Origin: Flavobacteriaceae bacterium NBU2973
Lineage (GTDB): Bacteria > Bacteroidota > Bacteroidia > Flavobacteriales > Flavobacteriaceae
Direction of reading: 5' to 3'
Assembly (NCBI GenBank): GCA_026162565.1
Contig: JAOEIQ010000002.1
Span: 62,001 to 126,000, forward strand
Length of the DNA stretch: 64,000 bases
The first letter of the stretch is position 1. Every line of letters starts with the position of its first letter. The notes beneath the pieces are model-generated. The model had not been told where the DNA came from. It saw only the letters and a list, made by a program, of their open reading frames with translations, and did not search any database. The translations under genes and the position numbers were made by a program. Positions 42,436 to 51,106 of this stretch are shown here, in pieces.

Positions 42436-43671
42436 ATGCAAAAATTAAAAGACGCAAATTTATATAGAAGTGAACTTATTCCAGTAAGCGGAAAATTGGT
42501 TGAGCGTTACAATGAATGTCTTTACACTTTGGGTTTTGAAAAAACAAAACTCAAGAGCTTTACTATAGATGGTATTGGTTGGAGTCCTGAAATTGCTGAA
42601 GAAAAAAATAATGTCAACTATTTAAACCATGGAGATGCCAATCCTCATGGAATTATTATTTCTCCTCTTCAAAAAGGTAAACCAGTATATGTACCTTTTC
42701 ATTCGTTTGATCGCGATATGATGAAGTTTATTTTTAAAACCTATGGTGCGAAAATTAATGATATTACAAGAGATTCCGCAATATGCTTAGATTTCGACCA
42801 AGATATTGATGCTTTTTATGAACCATTAGATTTATTGCGTTACGATACAATTTCTATTGGTTTTAGATTAATTAATGATCTCAATAAAAAACAAGAAGAA
42901 CAGTTTGCGTTAATCGAAAAATTTAAAACGGGAAATAATTTTATAGATGAAGATATTCATCAACTCTTATTAGATTCAGCTAATGCATATGGAGACTTAC
43001 GTAATCGTGATTTAAATCTAGAGAACATCAATTTTAAAACAGATTCTTTTTACACTAGAGCTTTCAAAGGAGTTTATGTATTAAGAGACTTCATTTCAAC
43101 CATCATTGTTTTTGAAGATGAAGAGGCTTACAAAGAAGCTATAAAGGATACGCATCATGATGTTTTAATTTATCATATATCTCACGATCAACTAATAGAT
43201 AAATTAAAAGACCACTTAATTATAGACTGTAATCTTGAAAAAGTAGTAAAAACCAAACGTTACGAGCGCATAAAAAAATATGAATTATCTAAACATCTCA
43301 ATGAGCCTAAACATCCCATTAGTGAGATTTTAGATAATAAAGCTTTATTTAAAAGTTACTTAAATAGAATAGATGTGTCTAATCTAAAAAAGGTAACTGG
43401 AGTAGAGATGTATCTTGAGAGATTAGAGCGAAGTAATGCGTTTAAAATAAGTGATTTGGTAGATACAGATATGTATCATGCTTTGCATGAGCCACATTCC
43501 TCTTTGGAAGTTAAACATCAAGATTTAATATGGAAACTTCTAGTTAATGTATCACCAAATGATGTACTATTTACCTATTGGTATGACAAACAACAGTTTT
43601 ATAACGATTATAAAAACTGGGAACCTGGTTTGCAAGATTGGGTTATACAAACAATTAGTAACAATATTTAA
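42436..43671 (+). CDS. large protein of unknown function, AAA cluster
   Basis: A 411-residue soluble protein with no signal peptide or membrane helix. The N-terminal 140 residues look alpha/beta (FTIDGIGWSPEIAEE, HGIIISPLQKGKPVYVPFHSF); the middle is helical, and the end carries several Trp/Tyr-rich segments (FTYWYDKQQFYNDYKNWEPGL). I recognise no family. It continues the operon after a 131-base gap that contains a possible gene remnant and a small CCGC-ttttgc-GG-like hairpin directly before the start. Confidence 0.72.
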   Translation: MQKLKDANLYRSELIPVSGKLVERYNECLYTLGFEKTKLKSFTIDGIGWSPEIAEEKNNVNYLNHGDANPHGIIISPLQKGKPVYVPFHSFDRDMMKFIFKTYGAKINDITRDSAICLDFDQDIDAFYEPLDLLRYDTISIGFRLINDLNKKQEEQFALIEKFKTGNNFIDEDIHQLLLDSANAYGDLRNRDLNLENINFKTDSFYTRAFKGVYVLRDFISTIIVFEDEEAYKEAIKDTHHDVLIYHISHDQLIDKLKDHLIIDCNLEKVVKTKRYERIKKYELSKHLNEPKHPISEILDNKALFKSYLNRIDVSNLKKVTGVEMYLERLERSNAFKISDLVDTDMYHALHEPHSSLEVKHQDLIWKLLVNVSPNDVLFTYWYDKQQFYNDYKNWEPGLQDWVIQTISNNI

Positions 43672-43714
43672 CTTTTTTAGACTAACTTTATAGTAACACA
43701 CAATACTTGAAATC

Positions 43715-44296
43715 ATGGGACTAGAAATTATCGTATTTATTGCAGCAATATTATTTGGTATTTTGCTGTATTGGAGAGAATCTAATGGAAATGGCTTATA
43801 TAAATTTGTTAATAAATTAGTTAATAGTAAAGAGTTACAAATGAAAGATTCTGACACTAAAGGCTTTGTTTATAAACAAGCATTTTTACCACGTCTGGTT
43901 TATGTAGTGGCTTTATTCTTATTAATAGCTGTTGTTTTACAGTTTTTAACACCTTTTAAAATTTTTGGTAGTTATAATGGTACGTCTATGTTTGCATCAA
44001 GTATAGTTGGAACGTTAATAGGTACTTATATAGCTAATTTCGTTATTAAATCTGGTGTTGTTATAGAAGAAAAATCAGATTCTATAGAAGATATAGTAAG
44101 TGATGTAGTTGAAAAAGGGAAGGATATTGTAAACGAAGTTAAAGATAAAGCTAGTGACGTTGTAGACGATATTAAAAGTCGAACAAGTTCAGCTTCAGAT
44201 GATGTTGCAGAACAAGCAGATGAAGCCGTAAAAGAATACGATTTAAAAGATAAGAAAAGCGCTAGAGAGCGATTGAAGGATAAAGGCTTAATGTAA
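43715..44296 (+). CDS. membrane protein with YtxH-like helical tail
   Basis: A 193-residue protein with one N-terminal helix (about 3-20), two central helices (about 58-80 and 90-112), and a long charged C-terminal amphipathic helix (about 118-185) of Val-Asp-Lys repeats (VVEKGKDIVNEVKDKASDVVDDIK). The tail resembles YtxH and LEA-like stress proteins. It would place the helix on the cytoplasmic face, where it could meet the coiled-coil protein or the AAA ATPase of the same cluster. The role is unknown. Confidence 0.75.
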   Translation: MGLEIIVFIAAILFGILLYWRESNGNGLYKFVNKLVNSKELQMKDSDTKGFVYKQAFLPRLVYVVALFLLIAVVLQFLTPFKIFGSYNGTSMFASSIVGTLIGTYIANFVIKSGVVIEEKSDSIEDIVSDVVEKGKDIVNEVKDKASDVVDDIKSRTSSASDDVAEQADEAVKEYDLKDKKSARERLKDKGLM

Positions 44297-44302
44297 TAGC
44301 TT

Positions 44303-44363
44303 GTCATTCTGCGCTTCGACGCAGATCCTGAAGTAATCTCGATAGTTATCGGGACAGGATGAC
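44303..44363. repeat. GTCATTCTG palindromic repeat
   Basis: A GTCATTCTG left end and an AGGATGAC right end flank the perfect hairpin CTGCG-cttcga-CGCAG and a second small hairpin around CGATAGTTATCG. The core matches one of the two units inside menE. Confidence 0.75.
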
Positions 44364-44387
44364 AAAAAATTAAATAAATCATTAAAC

Positions 44388-44423
44388 AGATTGCCACAAC
44401 TTTTTTCAAAGTTTCGCAATGAC
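44388..44423. repeat. half of a CAATGAC-type repeat
   Basis: AGATTGCcac...TTTCGCAATGACA is the right half of the CGTCATTGCGAGG element seen at 40262-40336; the left half is absent. Confidence 0.5.
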
Positions 44424-44434
44424 ATAATTATATC

Positions 44435-46153
44435 ATGATAAAATCATACTGGAAAAAAGGGACCAAACAAAAAGTAATAATTAGTATACTAACTTTAGTA
44501 GTATTAGCATTACTGTTTTTCTTACGTGATGATTACCAACCAGCATTATTGTTTGTTCGTAAATACATTTTCCCAATACTATTATGTGTTTTGGTCTTAT
44601 TTTTTGGTTTGCGTAAGTTTCGAAAAACACCTTCAAATGGCAGACGATTTGTAATTCTCGCTGTAATGGTTGTGTTTTTTGGGATTTTATATGTTGTTGG
44701 TTGGCATTTTAAAATGTACGATTATATGCGAACATATAATGTGTTTAACGATCTCAACAAAGTAGAAATAAATGAATTACCACTAACGCAAAACGAACGT
44801 ATACAACCTTTGCGTAATATTTTTTCTATGGCTAACGAAAGTGTAGGAGAGACTTTAGACGTATCATTACCGCACTTGGTTAGAATTGGAGATGAGAACA
44901 AATGGACCATGGCTATTCAACCATCTGAAAAGTATATCATGCAGCGAATTAGTGATAATACTGAAGAAGTTTTTTCTGTATCTAGTACAACTCCTTTTCC
45001 ACGTTTCTCTAGTGAAAATAGAATTCCAGTAACATTTTCTATTGGTGAATCTTTAAAATTTAGTAGAAATACATATAATGCGGTTGTGCAACGATTAAAT
45101 CCTTGGATGTTATTTAATTACGAGCCTGGTGATGTATTCTACATGAAAGATGACACCAATAAATGGGTTCAAGTAGTTAGTTTAACACGTTACAAAGGTT
45201 TTTTCTTTCCGTATCCTACATTTGGAGGTGTTGTTGTGATTCAACCAGGAGAACACGATTTTAATGACTATCTAGAACGTTTAACTATTGGTAAGGGACA
45301 ATATATTAGTCCAGAAGAAATGAAAGATTATCCTTTTCTACAACGTCAAAACACCTTAAGTGAGGATGTTTCTAGACTTCAGGCGGAATCGCTAAAGTTT
45401 TTAGGTGGATTCAGCGATCCTTTACCTTGGAATAAAAAAACAGCTGTAAAAATTCCTGAATTAGAAGACGACCAAAACCAACAGCCTTTTGTTACTGATT
45501 TTGATTTTTCTGATAGCTCATCTGGTGCTTATAGTGGTTTGTATCATTGGTTTGGTTTAGAACCAGTAGGAGATGAACGAACCAGTTTAAGTTATAGTGT
45601 ATTTGTGCCTTCTGACGGAACAGATAAACTCTATTATTATGACCATGCCACTAAAAAACAAGGTTATGCTGGCGTATCTGCGATGCCATTAAAAGTAAAA
45701 GAGTCTCGTAAAGAGTTTGATTGGTCTGTTAATAAACCTGTTGAGTTTAGACCTTATATTAAAGAGATAGCTGGTAGAAAGCGTATGTTCTTTTTAGGAA
45801 CCGTTTCAGCAATTAGCGATAAAGTAGAAGGACAGTTTGATGGATCTGCAACTCCAGATTTAGCACTTATAGATAGTGAATATCGCGATGTAGTTTGGAT
45901 AGATGCTAAACACCCAAGTCAATGGGATAAAAACCTTTACGATCAATTAAATGAAGCATGGCGATCTAGCGAAGGTATTGGTGAGTATTATATAAATGAA
46001 GTAAAACCTGTAGACGATGTAGATTACACTGACGCAACAGAAGCACGACGTATTTTAGACTCGCTAAAAGCTGTAGTCGCTAAAGATGATAAGCGTAAAG
46101 AGATAGAAAGACTTCAGCGTCAAATAGACTCATTAAAAAATCTAGAAAATTAA
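44435..46153 (+). CDS. membrane protein with large outside domain, end of the AAA cluster
   Basis: A 572-residue protein with three N-terminal helices (about 13-29, 42-60 and 70-92), followed by a 470-residue domain probably outside the inner membrane, rich in beta structure and Trp/Tyr (about residues 100-500), and a short C-terminal coiled coil (AVVAKDDKRKEIERLQRQIDSL). I recognise no enzyme motif. It is the last gene of the same-strand series that begins with the coiled-coil protein. If the series is one machine, this is its periplasmic face. Confidence 0.75.
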   Translation: MIKSYWKKGTKQKVIISILTLVVLALLFFLRDDYQPALLFVRKYIFPILLCVLVLFFGLRKFRKTPSNGRRFVILAVMVVFFGILYVVGWHFKMYDYMRTYNVFNDLNKVEINELPLTQNERIQPLRNIFSMANESVGETLDVSLPHLVRIGDENKWTMAIQPSEKYIMQRISDNTEEVFSVSSTTPFPRFSSENRIPVTFSIGESLKFSRNTYNAVVQRLNPWMLFNYEPGDVFYMKDDTNKWVQVVSLTRYKGFFFPYPTFGGVVVIQPGEHDFNDYLERLTIGKGQYISPEEMKDYPFLQRQNTLSEDVSRLQAESLKFLGGFSDPLPWNKKTAVKIPELEDDQNQQPFVTDFDFSDSSSGAYSGLYHWFGLEPVGDERTSLSYSVFVPSDGTDKLYYYDHATKKQGYAGVSAMPLKVKESRKEFDWSVNKPVEFRPYIKEIAGRKRMFFLGTVSAISDKVEGQFDGSATPDLALIDSEYRDVVWIDAKHPSQWDKNLYDQLNEAWRSSEGIGEYYINEVKPVDDVDYTDATEARRILDSLKAVVAKDDKRKEIERLQRQIDSLKNLEN

Positions 46154-46164
46154 AAGTTATTATT

Positions 46165-46536
46165 ATGAAATTAGGAGCTTTTTCAATTAGCTTAAGTGTG
46201 AAAGATATTCATGCTTCTAAAGAATTTTACGAAACATTAGGTTTTAAGCAATTTGCAGGTGATATAGAGCGTAATTATCTTATCATGAAAAATGGTAATG
46301 CATTAGTTGGTTTGTTCCAAGGCATGTTTGAAAATAATATCATGACTTTTAATCCTGGATGGAATGAAAGTGCAGAAAAGCTAGACAGTTTTAATGATGT
46401 TAGAGAGATTCAAAAACATTTAAAAGAACATAATATTCCTATTATAAACGAAGCTGATGAGTCTACTTCTGGTCCAGCAAGTTTTGTTATCACAGATCCC
46501 GATGGCAATACTATTTTGATTGATCAGCATGTTTAG
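46165..46536 (+). CDS. VOC (glyoxalase/dioxygenase superfamily) protein
   Basis: A 123-residue single-domain vicinal-oxygen-chelate protein. The start is SISLSVKDIHASKEFYETLGF and the end SGPASFVITDPDGNTILIDQH, both standard for the fold. The first strand lacks the usual metal His (Ser-Leu-Ser-Val instead), so metal-dependent catalysis is uncertain. It follows the cluster above by eleven bases and may be transcribed with it. Confidence 0.85.
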   Translation: MKLGAFSISLSVKDIHASKEFYETLGFKQFAGDIERNYLIMKNGNALVGLFQGMFENNIMTFNPGWNESAEKLDSFNDVREIQKHLKEHNIPIINEADESTSGPASFVITDPDGNTILIDQHV

Positions 46537-46559
46537 TTTTTATTTTAAGTAGATATTTT

Positions 46560-46823
46560 ATGGGTTATATGGGATTTGGTATGCGAAAAGAAGTTTATTC
46601 TCGTAAACCAAAAAAACCTTTCATAAAACTACGCAAGTTATATGAATCGGAAATTTCTAAAGAAAAGAAACAAAAAATAAATACTGAATCAAGATTCACA
46701 AAAGAGGAAGTTGAAATAGTTAAGTCAAGAATCAGAAGAAAAATAAAAAAAGAGAATATTAGAGATAGGATATTGTATATATCTATTGTACTTATTTTAT
46801 TTTCATTATTATTTTTTATTTAG
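46560..46823 (+). CDS. small basic protein with C-terminal membrane anchor
   Basis: An 87-residue protein. The first 66 residues are very basic (Lys/Arg clusters such as YSRKPKKPFIKLRKLY), and a single hydrophobic helix ends the chain (about 69-87, ILYISIVLILFSLLFFI), as in a tail-anchored protein. Many Bacteroidetes have such small Lys-rich membrane proteins with no known role. Codon use matches the neighbours, and it lies 23 bases after the VOC gene. Confidence 0.65.
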   Translation: MGYMGFGMRKEVYSRKPKKPFIKLRKLYESEISKEKKQKINTESRFTKEEVEIVKSRIRRKIKKENIRDRILYISIVLILFSLLFFI

Positions 46824-46894
46824 TTTTTTAACGACTTCTTAATACGTTTCTTTTTCTAGTTTATATACATTGCGTTTCAGCAAATTGTTAATTA

Positions 46895-47179
46895 GTGAAC
46901 GCAAGACTTCTTTTTAAATACATTTTTGATGTCAATATATTCTGTTTGGCATTTTGTGTCATTTGCTTATTGCTATTTGGTTTTTTATGGAGTATTGTAA
47001 TGTTTCCAACTATTGGGCTACTACTTGGTTTAATTGCTTTTAGAGTTTTTAAAAATCAAGAATATTATACATATTATAATTTAGGCTATACTAAACAAGC
47101 CTTGGCCATTAGTGTGTTTGTTTTTAATATGTTCATATCTCTAATTCTATTAGCCTTTTATTTCATAATAAAACCATGA
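46895..47179 (+). CDS. short three-helix membrane protein paired with an ABC ATPase
   Basis: A 94-residue protein starting at a GTG codon, with three hydrophobic helices (about 12-30, 32-50 and 70-92) and an aromatic loop (NQEYYTYYNLGYT) between the second and third. Its stop overlaps the start of the ABC ATPase gene in ATGA, so they are translationally coupled. It is far smaller than normal ABC-2 permeases (six helices), so it may act as an oligomer or as a membrane anchor. I recognise no family. Confidence 0.72.
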   Translation: MNARLLFKYIFDVNIFCLAFCVICLLLFGFLWSIVMFPTIGLLLGLIAFRVFKNQEYYTYYNLGYTKQALAISVFVFNMFISLILLAFYFIIKP

Positions 47180-47847
47180 GGCAACTTCAAATTACAAATG
47201 TCTCAAAATCCTTTAGAGATATAAACGTTTTAAACCAGGTGTCTTTAACTTGCAATACCACAAATATTATTGGTTTATTTGGTAGAAATGGAACAGGTAA
47301 GTCCACACTACTAAAAATAGTTTTCGGTACCGTAAATGCTGATACAATATCTTTAAATTACGACAAGAAATCTATTCTTGTAAAAAAAGTAATTCCCTCT
47401 CAAATAGTTGGATACCTTCCTCAAGAAAGTTTTTTACCAAAACAGATTAGAGTTAGAGATATCGTTCCAATGTTCTTTCAAAGAATTGAAGATCAAGAAC
47501 TCGTGTTTTATGCACCAAAAATTAGAACTTTCGATCATAAACGAGTAGGTGAGTTGTCTTTAGGACAGAGACGCTATTTAGAAGTGTTGCTTATTGGAAA
47601 TTTAGAACATCCTTTTTTATTTCTGGATGAACCGTTCTCCATGATTGAGCCTTTATATAAGGAAGAGATAAAAAATACGTTAACAAAGCTTTCAAAATAC
47701 AAAGGCATTGTGATTACTGATCATTATTATGATGATGTGTTAGACATCACTAATAAAAACTATTTGCTAAAAGATTCAAAACTTCACCAAATTCAATCTA
47801 AAGAGGAACTTATAAAAATGAATTACTTAACTAAAAACTCTAACTAA
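47176..47847 (+). CDS. ABC-type ATPase of a miniature transporter
   Basis: A 223-residue ABC ATPase. Walker A is GLFGRNGTGKST (about residue 33), the Q-loop LPQESF, the signature LSLGQRR (instead of LSGGQ), Walker B FLFLDEPFS followed by MIEP (instead of GLDP in the D-loop), and the switch His is in ITDHYYDD. These variants make it divergent, but ATP binding looks intact. It is coupled to the 94-residue membrane protein upstream, with no other permease nearby. Its last bases overlap the converging regulator gene by eight bases. Confidence 0.85.
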   Translation: MRQLQITNVSKSFRDINVLNQVSLTCNTTNIIGLFGRNGTGKSTLLKIVFGTVNADTISLNYDKKSILVKKVIPSQIVGYLPQESFLPKQIRVRDIVPMFFQRIEDQELVFYAPKIRTFDHKRVGELSLGQRRYLEVLLIGNLEHPFLFLDEPFSMIEPLYKEEIKNTLTKLSKYKGIVITDHYYDDVLDITNKNYLLKDSKLHQIQSKEELIKMNYLTKNSN

Positions 47848-49315
47848 ATTTTTTGCTCAACTCTTCAACTACGCTTTCAGTAGTTTTATCTTTAGTTTTC
47901 CTATTTATAACAATAGGTTCAGAAACACGTTGTGCACAATTACTAATCGTACAGCGTTCGCAAGTGACACCGACTTCTTGTTCTTGTAATTTAGGATCGT
48001 TTAAAAAGGCTATTTTTCTTTCTAACTGCTTATTGACTAATAAACCAATACTAATACTTCTGTAATGATCTTTTTTAAAAGGATCCTTTGTAGCAGATGA
48101 TACAACTAGGTATTTATTAGTTGTTTCTGGGTAATTAGAAATTTGAATATCAAAAATATGATCATCATTAGAGTCTGTAATAGTATTTAACGTTTTAAGA
48201 CTAACCCAACGTCTACAATAATGCTCATTAACTTCATTAGCACGAGGAGAATGATGATGTGTTAAATGTAGTTCCTTTTTTAAATGGAACTTCTCACTTC
48301 CTTTTTTATGAGTGAATCTTAAAAAGAATAGATTCTGTAGATTGAAATCTTTTGGAAGAATATTGGTTAAGCGTTGATAAAACGACTCTGGAGACGCATT
48401 GTATGAGTTTATTGCAGTTTGAAATTGAGAGCTATTAAAAGTGGAGTCACTAAATAAAGCTTCTAATTGATTTGTTAGAGTTTGCCTTGGTATGAGTAAA
48501 GCACCTGCAAAATACGACGCGTAAAAGTTATTTAAAACTTGATCAAAATTATCGAACTTAATCCAGGAAAAGGTATACAATCGCTCTGTATAATCTAAAT
48601 AGTTATACGCTAATTCTTTTGCATAAATAAAAGCTCTTTGCGCATTATCTATATGTTTGGCTAGCAACAAAGTTTTACTTTTTGGGATATATACAGATCG
48701 TAAGTTATCTAACTCGTCATGCTTTTCTAATTCAGTTTCATTAATAGTATATCCAAACTCTTCAATTAAAATATCTTCTAAATCTTTAGTAGCAATAGGT
48801 TTGTTTAAATCTATTTGATAGGATTTGGCAAAGTTTAATACGTGTTGTTCTATATCATCAAAATAGTTGTTATTAGCCTCTTGGAAACTTCTAACAGATG
48901 CTAAATAAAAACTTTCTCTGGTAAAGTTATAATGTTGTGCAATCTCTATTATCGTACTAATAAACGCATTAACTTTGGCTGGAGCATTTGCTACAATATC
49001 TATTAAGGTACTTTCTTTTATACCAAATAATTCTAGAGGTATTTCTTTTAATATTTTTGATTGTAAAATATCACCAACTGGAGCCAAATTCTTATCAAGC
49101 TTTAGTGATACCAAATTATCATAAGGAACATCTAATGCTTCAGATAATGTTGCAATTTTATCTGTTTTGGGGTATTTCTTTCCTTTTTCAATTTCATTTA
49201 AATACGACTTTGATAAACCTGTAAGCTTTGATAAACCAAATAAGGATAGCTTTTTATCAGTGCGAATTTGTTTGAGCTTTAAACCAAATATGAGTTTAAT
49301 GTATTGTTCCTCCAT
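47840..49315 (-). CDS. RamB-like XRE transcriptional regulator of the glyoxylate shunt
   Basis: A 491-residue regulator. An XRE helix-turn-helix occupies about residues 8-68 (LKQIRTDKKLSLFGLSKLTG, then SYLNEIEKGKKYP), an IrrE/ImmA-like peptidase-fold domain lies in the middle (about 160-300; I see no HExxH), and the C-terminal DUF2083-type domain has the Cys cluster CERCTISNCAQR near residue 465. This is the layout of RamB/ScfR-type regulators that respond to short-chain acyl-CoA and control aceA/aceB in Actinobacteria. Here the gene is directly divergent from aceB-aceA, which supports the same job. Confidence 0.87.
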   Translation of the reverse strand: MEEQYIKLIFGLKLKQIRTDKKLSLFGLSKLTGLSKSYLNEIEKGKKYPKTDKIATLSEALDVPYDNLVSLKLDKNLAPVGDILQSKILKEIPLELFGIKESTLIDIVANAPAKVNAFISTIIEIAQHYNFTRESFYLASVRSFQEANNNYFDDIEQHVLNFAKSYQIDLNKPIATKDLEDILIEEFGYTINETELEKHDELDNLRSVYIPKSKTLLLAKHIDNAQRAFIYAKELAYNYLDYTERLYTFSWIKFDNFDQVLNNFYASYFAGALLIPRQTLTNQLEALFSDSTFNSSQFQTAINSYNASPESFYQRLTNILPKDFNLQNLFFLRFTHKKGSEKFHLKKELHLTHHHSPRANEVNEHYCRRWVSLKTLNTITDSNDDHIFDIQISNYPETTNKYLVVSSATKDPFKKDHYRSISIGLLVNKQLERKIAFLNDPKLQEQEVGVTCERCTISNCAQRVSEPIVINRKTKDKTTESVVEELSKKFS

Positions 49316-49371
49316 AAAACAAAGGTAAAATAATTTGCGGAAATCACAATTTAAACGAATATTATAAAAAT

Positions 49372-49385
49372 AGCGAACGTTCGCT
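49372..49385. promoter_or_regulatory. candidate operator between the RamB-like gene and aceB
   Basis: AGCGAACGTTCGCT is a perfect 14-base palindrome, 52 bases before the aceB ATG and 57 before the regulator ATG. It is unusually GC-rich for this AT-rich spacer. Confidence 0.55.
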
Positions 49386-49436
49386 TGTTTTTGTCATTTT
49401 CATGTTTTAATATTGTAGAGATTAAAAAATTTATTC

Positions 49437-51035
49437 ATGGAATACACGATAGAAGTTCAACAAAAAGTTCAGTTTAATAGAGAAGTAACAAATTATTATC
49501 CTGAAATTTTAACAGATGAAGCATTAGAGTTTTTAACGCTTTTGCATGAGCAATTTAATGCTAAACGTTTAGAATTATTAAAAAATAGAAAAGAGCAACA
49601 ACTAGATTTTGATAACGGAATCTTACCTGGTTTTCTCAACGAGACCAAAGCTGTTAGAGATAGTAATTGGAAAGCAGCTTCAATTCCTCATGATTTACAA
49701 GATAGACGAGTAGAAATAACTGGTCCTGTAGATAGAAAGATGGTGATTAATGCTCTAAACTCTGGAGCTAAAACCTTTATGGCAGATTTTGAGGATAGTA
49801 ATTCACCTACTTGGGCTAATTGTATAGAAGGACAACAAAATTTAAAAGATGCCAATACTAAAACAATCTCTTTGTTTGATGGTAAACGAAATAAACAATA
49901 TTCTCTTAATGACGATACAGCTGTTTTGTTAGTAAGGCCAAGAGGTTTACATCTAAATGAGCGTCACATTTTAATAAATGATGAGGAGACATCAGGAAGC
50001 TTGGTAGATTTTGGATTGTATGTTTTTCATAATGCTAAAACATTATTAGAAAATGGATCAGCTCCATATTTTTACTTACCTAAACTAGAGCATTATGCTG
50101 AAGCACGTTGGTGGAATGAGGTATTTGTCTTTGCTCAAGACTACTTAAATATTCCACAATCTACATTTAAGGCCACTGTTTTAATTGAGACAATTACAGC
50201 AAGTTTTCAGCTTGACGAAATTATTTATGAACTACGTGATCATATGGCTGGATTGAACTGTGGACGTTGGGATTATATTTTTTCTTTCATCAAAAAGTTT
50301 CGAAATCATTCAAATTTTATAGTACCAAATCGTGATCAAGTAGGAATGACAACTCCTTTTATGGAAGCGTATTCTAAACGTGTCATTCAAGTTTGCCATA
50401 ATAGACATGTTCACGCAATGGGAGGAATGGCAGCACAAATTCCTATTAAAAATAATCCTATTGCAAATGAAAAGGCCATAGAAAAAGTAAAGACTGACAA
50501 AATACGTGAAGTGCATAATGGTCACGACGGAACTTGGGTTGCACATCCAGCATTGGTTAAAGTTGCTCTGGATGTTTTTAATGAGCATATGCCTCAAGCA
50601 AATCAAATTGATAAAAAAATAGATACAGTAACTATCACAGAAGCAGATTTATTGGAAGTACCAACTGGAACTATCACAGAAGCTGGAATACGAAAAAATA
50701 TTAACGTTGGTATTTTGTATTTAGAAGCTTGGCTTCGTGGTTTTGGAGCAGTAGCACTCTACAATTTAATGGAAGATGCAGCAACAGCTGAAATTTCTAG
50801 AACTCAAATTTGGCAATGGCTTAAACATGAAGCGAAACTTGTTGATGGAAGATCTTTTAATACACAATTGTGGAATGAGTTATTTGACGATGAAGTTGAA
50901 AAATTAATTACCGAAATTGGTAATGAGAATTTGCCAAAAACTAAATTTAAACTAGCTATTCAACTGTTTAAAAATCTCATTGAAAAAGAAGAGTTTGATG
51001 AGTTTTTAACTCTAGAAGCTTACAAATATATATAA
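49437..51035 (+). CDS. aceB: malate synthase A
   Basis: A 532-residue malate synthase of form A, which condenses glyoxylate with acetyl-CoA to malate. Signatures are FMADFEDSNSPTWANC (about 113-128), RPRGLHLNERH, the catalytic region VLIETITASFQLDEIIYELRDH with GLNCGRWDYIFSFIK, and the C-terminal GIRKNINVGILYLEAWL leading to LMEDAATAEISRTQIWQWL. Length is normal. It is followed 71 bases later by isocitrate lyase, so the two enzymes of the glyoxylate shunt form one unit, needed for growth on acetate or fatty acids. Confidence 0.96.
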   Translation: MEYTIEVQQKVQFNREVTNYYPEILTDEALEFLTLLHEQFNAKRLELLKNRKEQQLDFDNGILPGFLNETKAVRDSNWKAASIPHDLQDRRVEITGPVDRKMVINALNSGAKTFMADFEDSNSPTWANCIEGQQNLKDANTKTISLFDGKRNKQYSLNDDTAVLLVRPRGLHLNERHILINDEETSGSLVDFGLYVFHNAKTLLENGSAPYFYLPKLEHYAEARWWNEVFVFAQDYLNIPQSTFKATVLIETITASFQLDEIIYELRDHMAGLNCGRWDYIFSFIKKFRNHSNFIVPNRDQVGMTTPFMEAYSKRVIQVCHNRHVHAMGGMAAQIPIKNNPIANEKAIEKVKTDKIREVHNGHDGTWVAHPALVKVALDVFNEHMPQANQIDKKIDTVTITEADLLEVPTGTITEAGIRKNINVGILYLEAWLRGFGAVALYNLMEDAATAEISRTQIWQWLKHEAKLVDGRSFNTQLWNELFDDEVEKLITEIGNENLPKTKFKLAIQLFKNLIEKEEFDEFLTLEAYKYI

Positions 51036-51106
51036 ACAAAAAACCCTGCGAATGCGGCAACATTCAACAGGATTAATATTAATAAATTAATACTTACATC
51101 AAAGTT

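Noticed and set aside
44026-44409. 127-codon minus-strand frame
   Set aside because: It is antisense to the YtxH-like tail (Ser/Thr-rich mirror of Asp/Val/Lys codons) and to a repeat, with no family features.
1498-44423. CRISPR array
   Set aside because: The repeats are dispersed singly and differ in length and core, with no regular spacers and no cas genes.
37170-46153. Calling the AAA cluster a tellurite (Ter/TelA) resistance system
   Set aside because: Only a weak resemblance of the coiled-coil protein to TelA; no TerD, TerC or TerB-like protein is visible.
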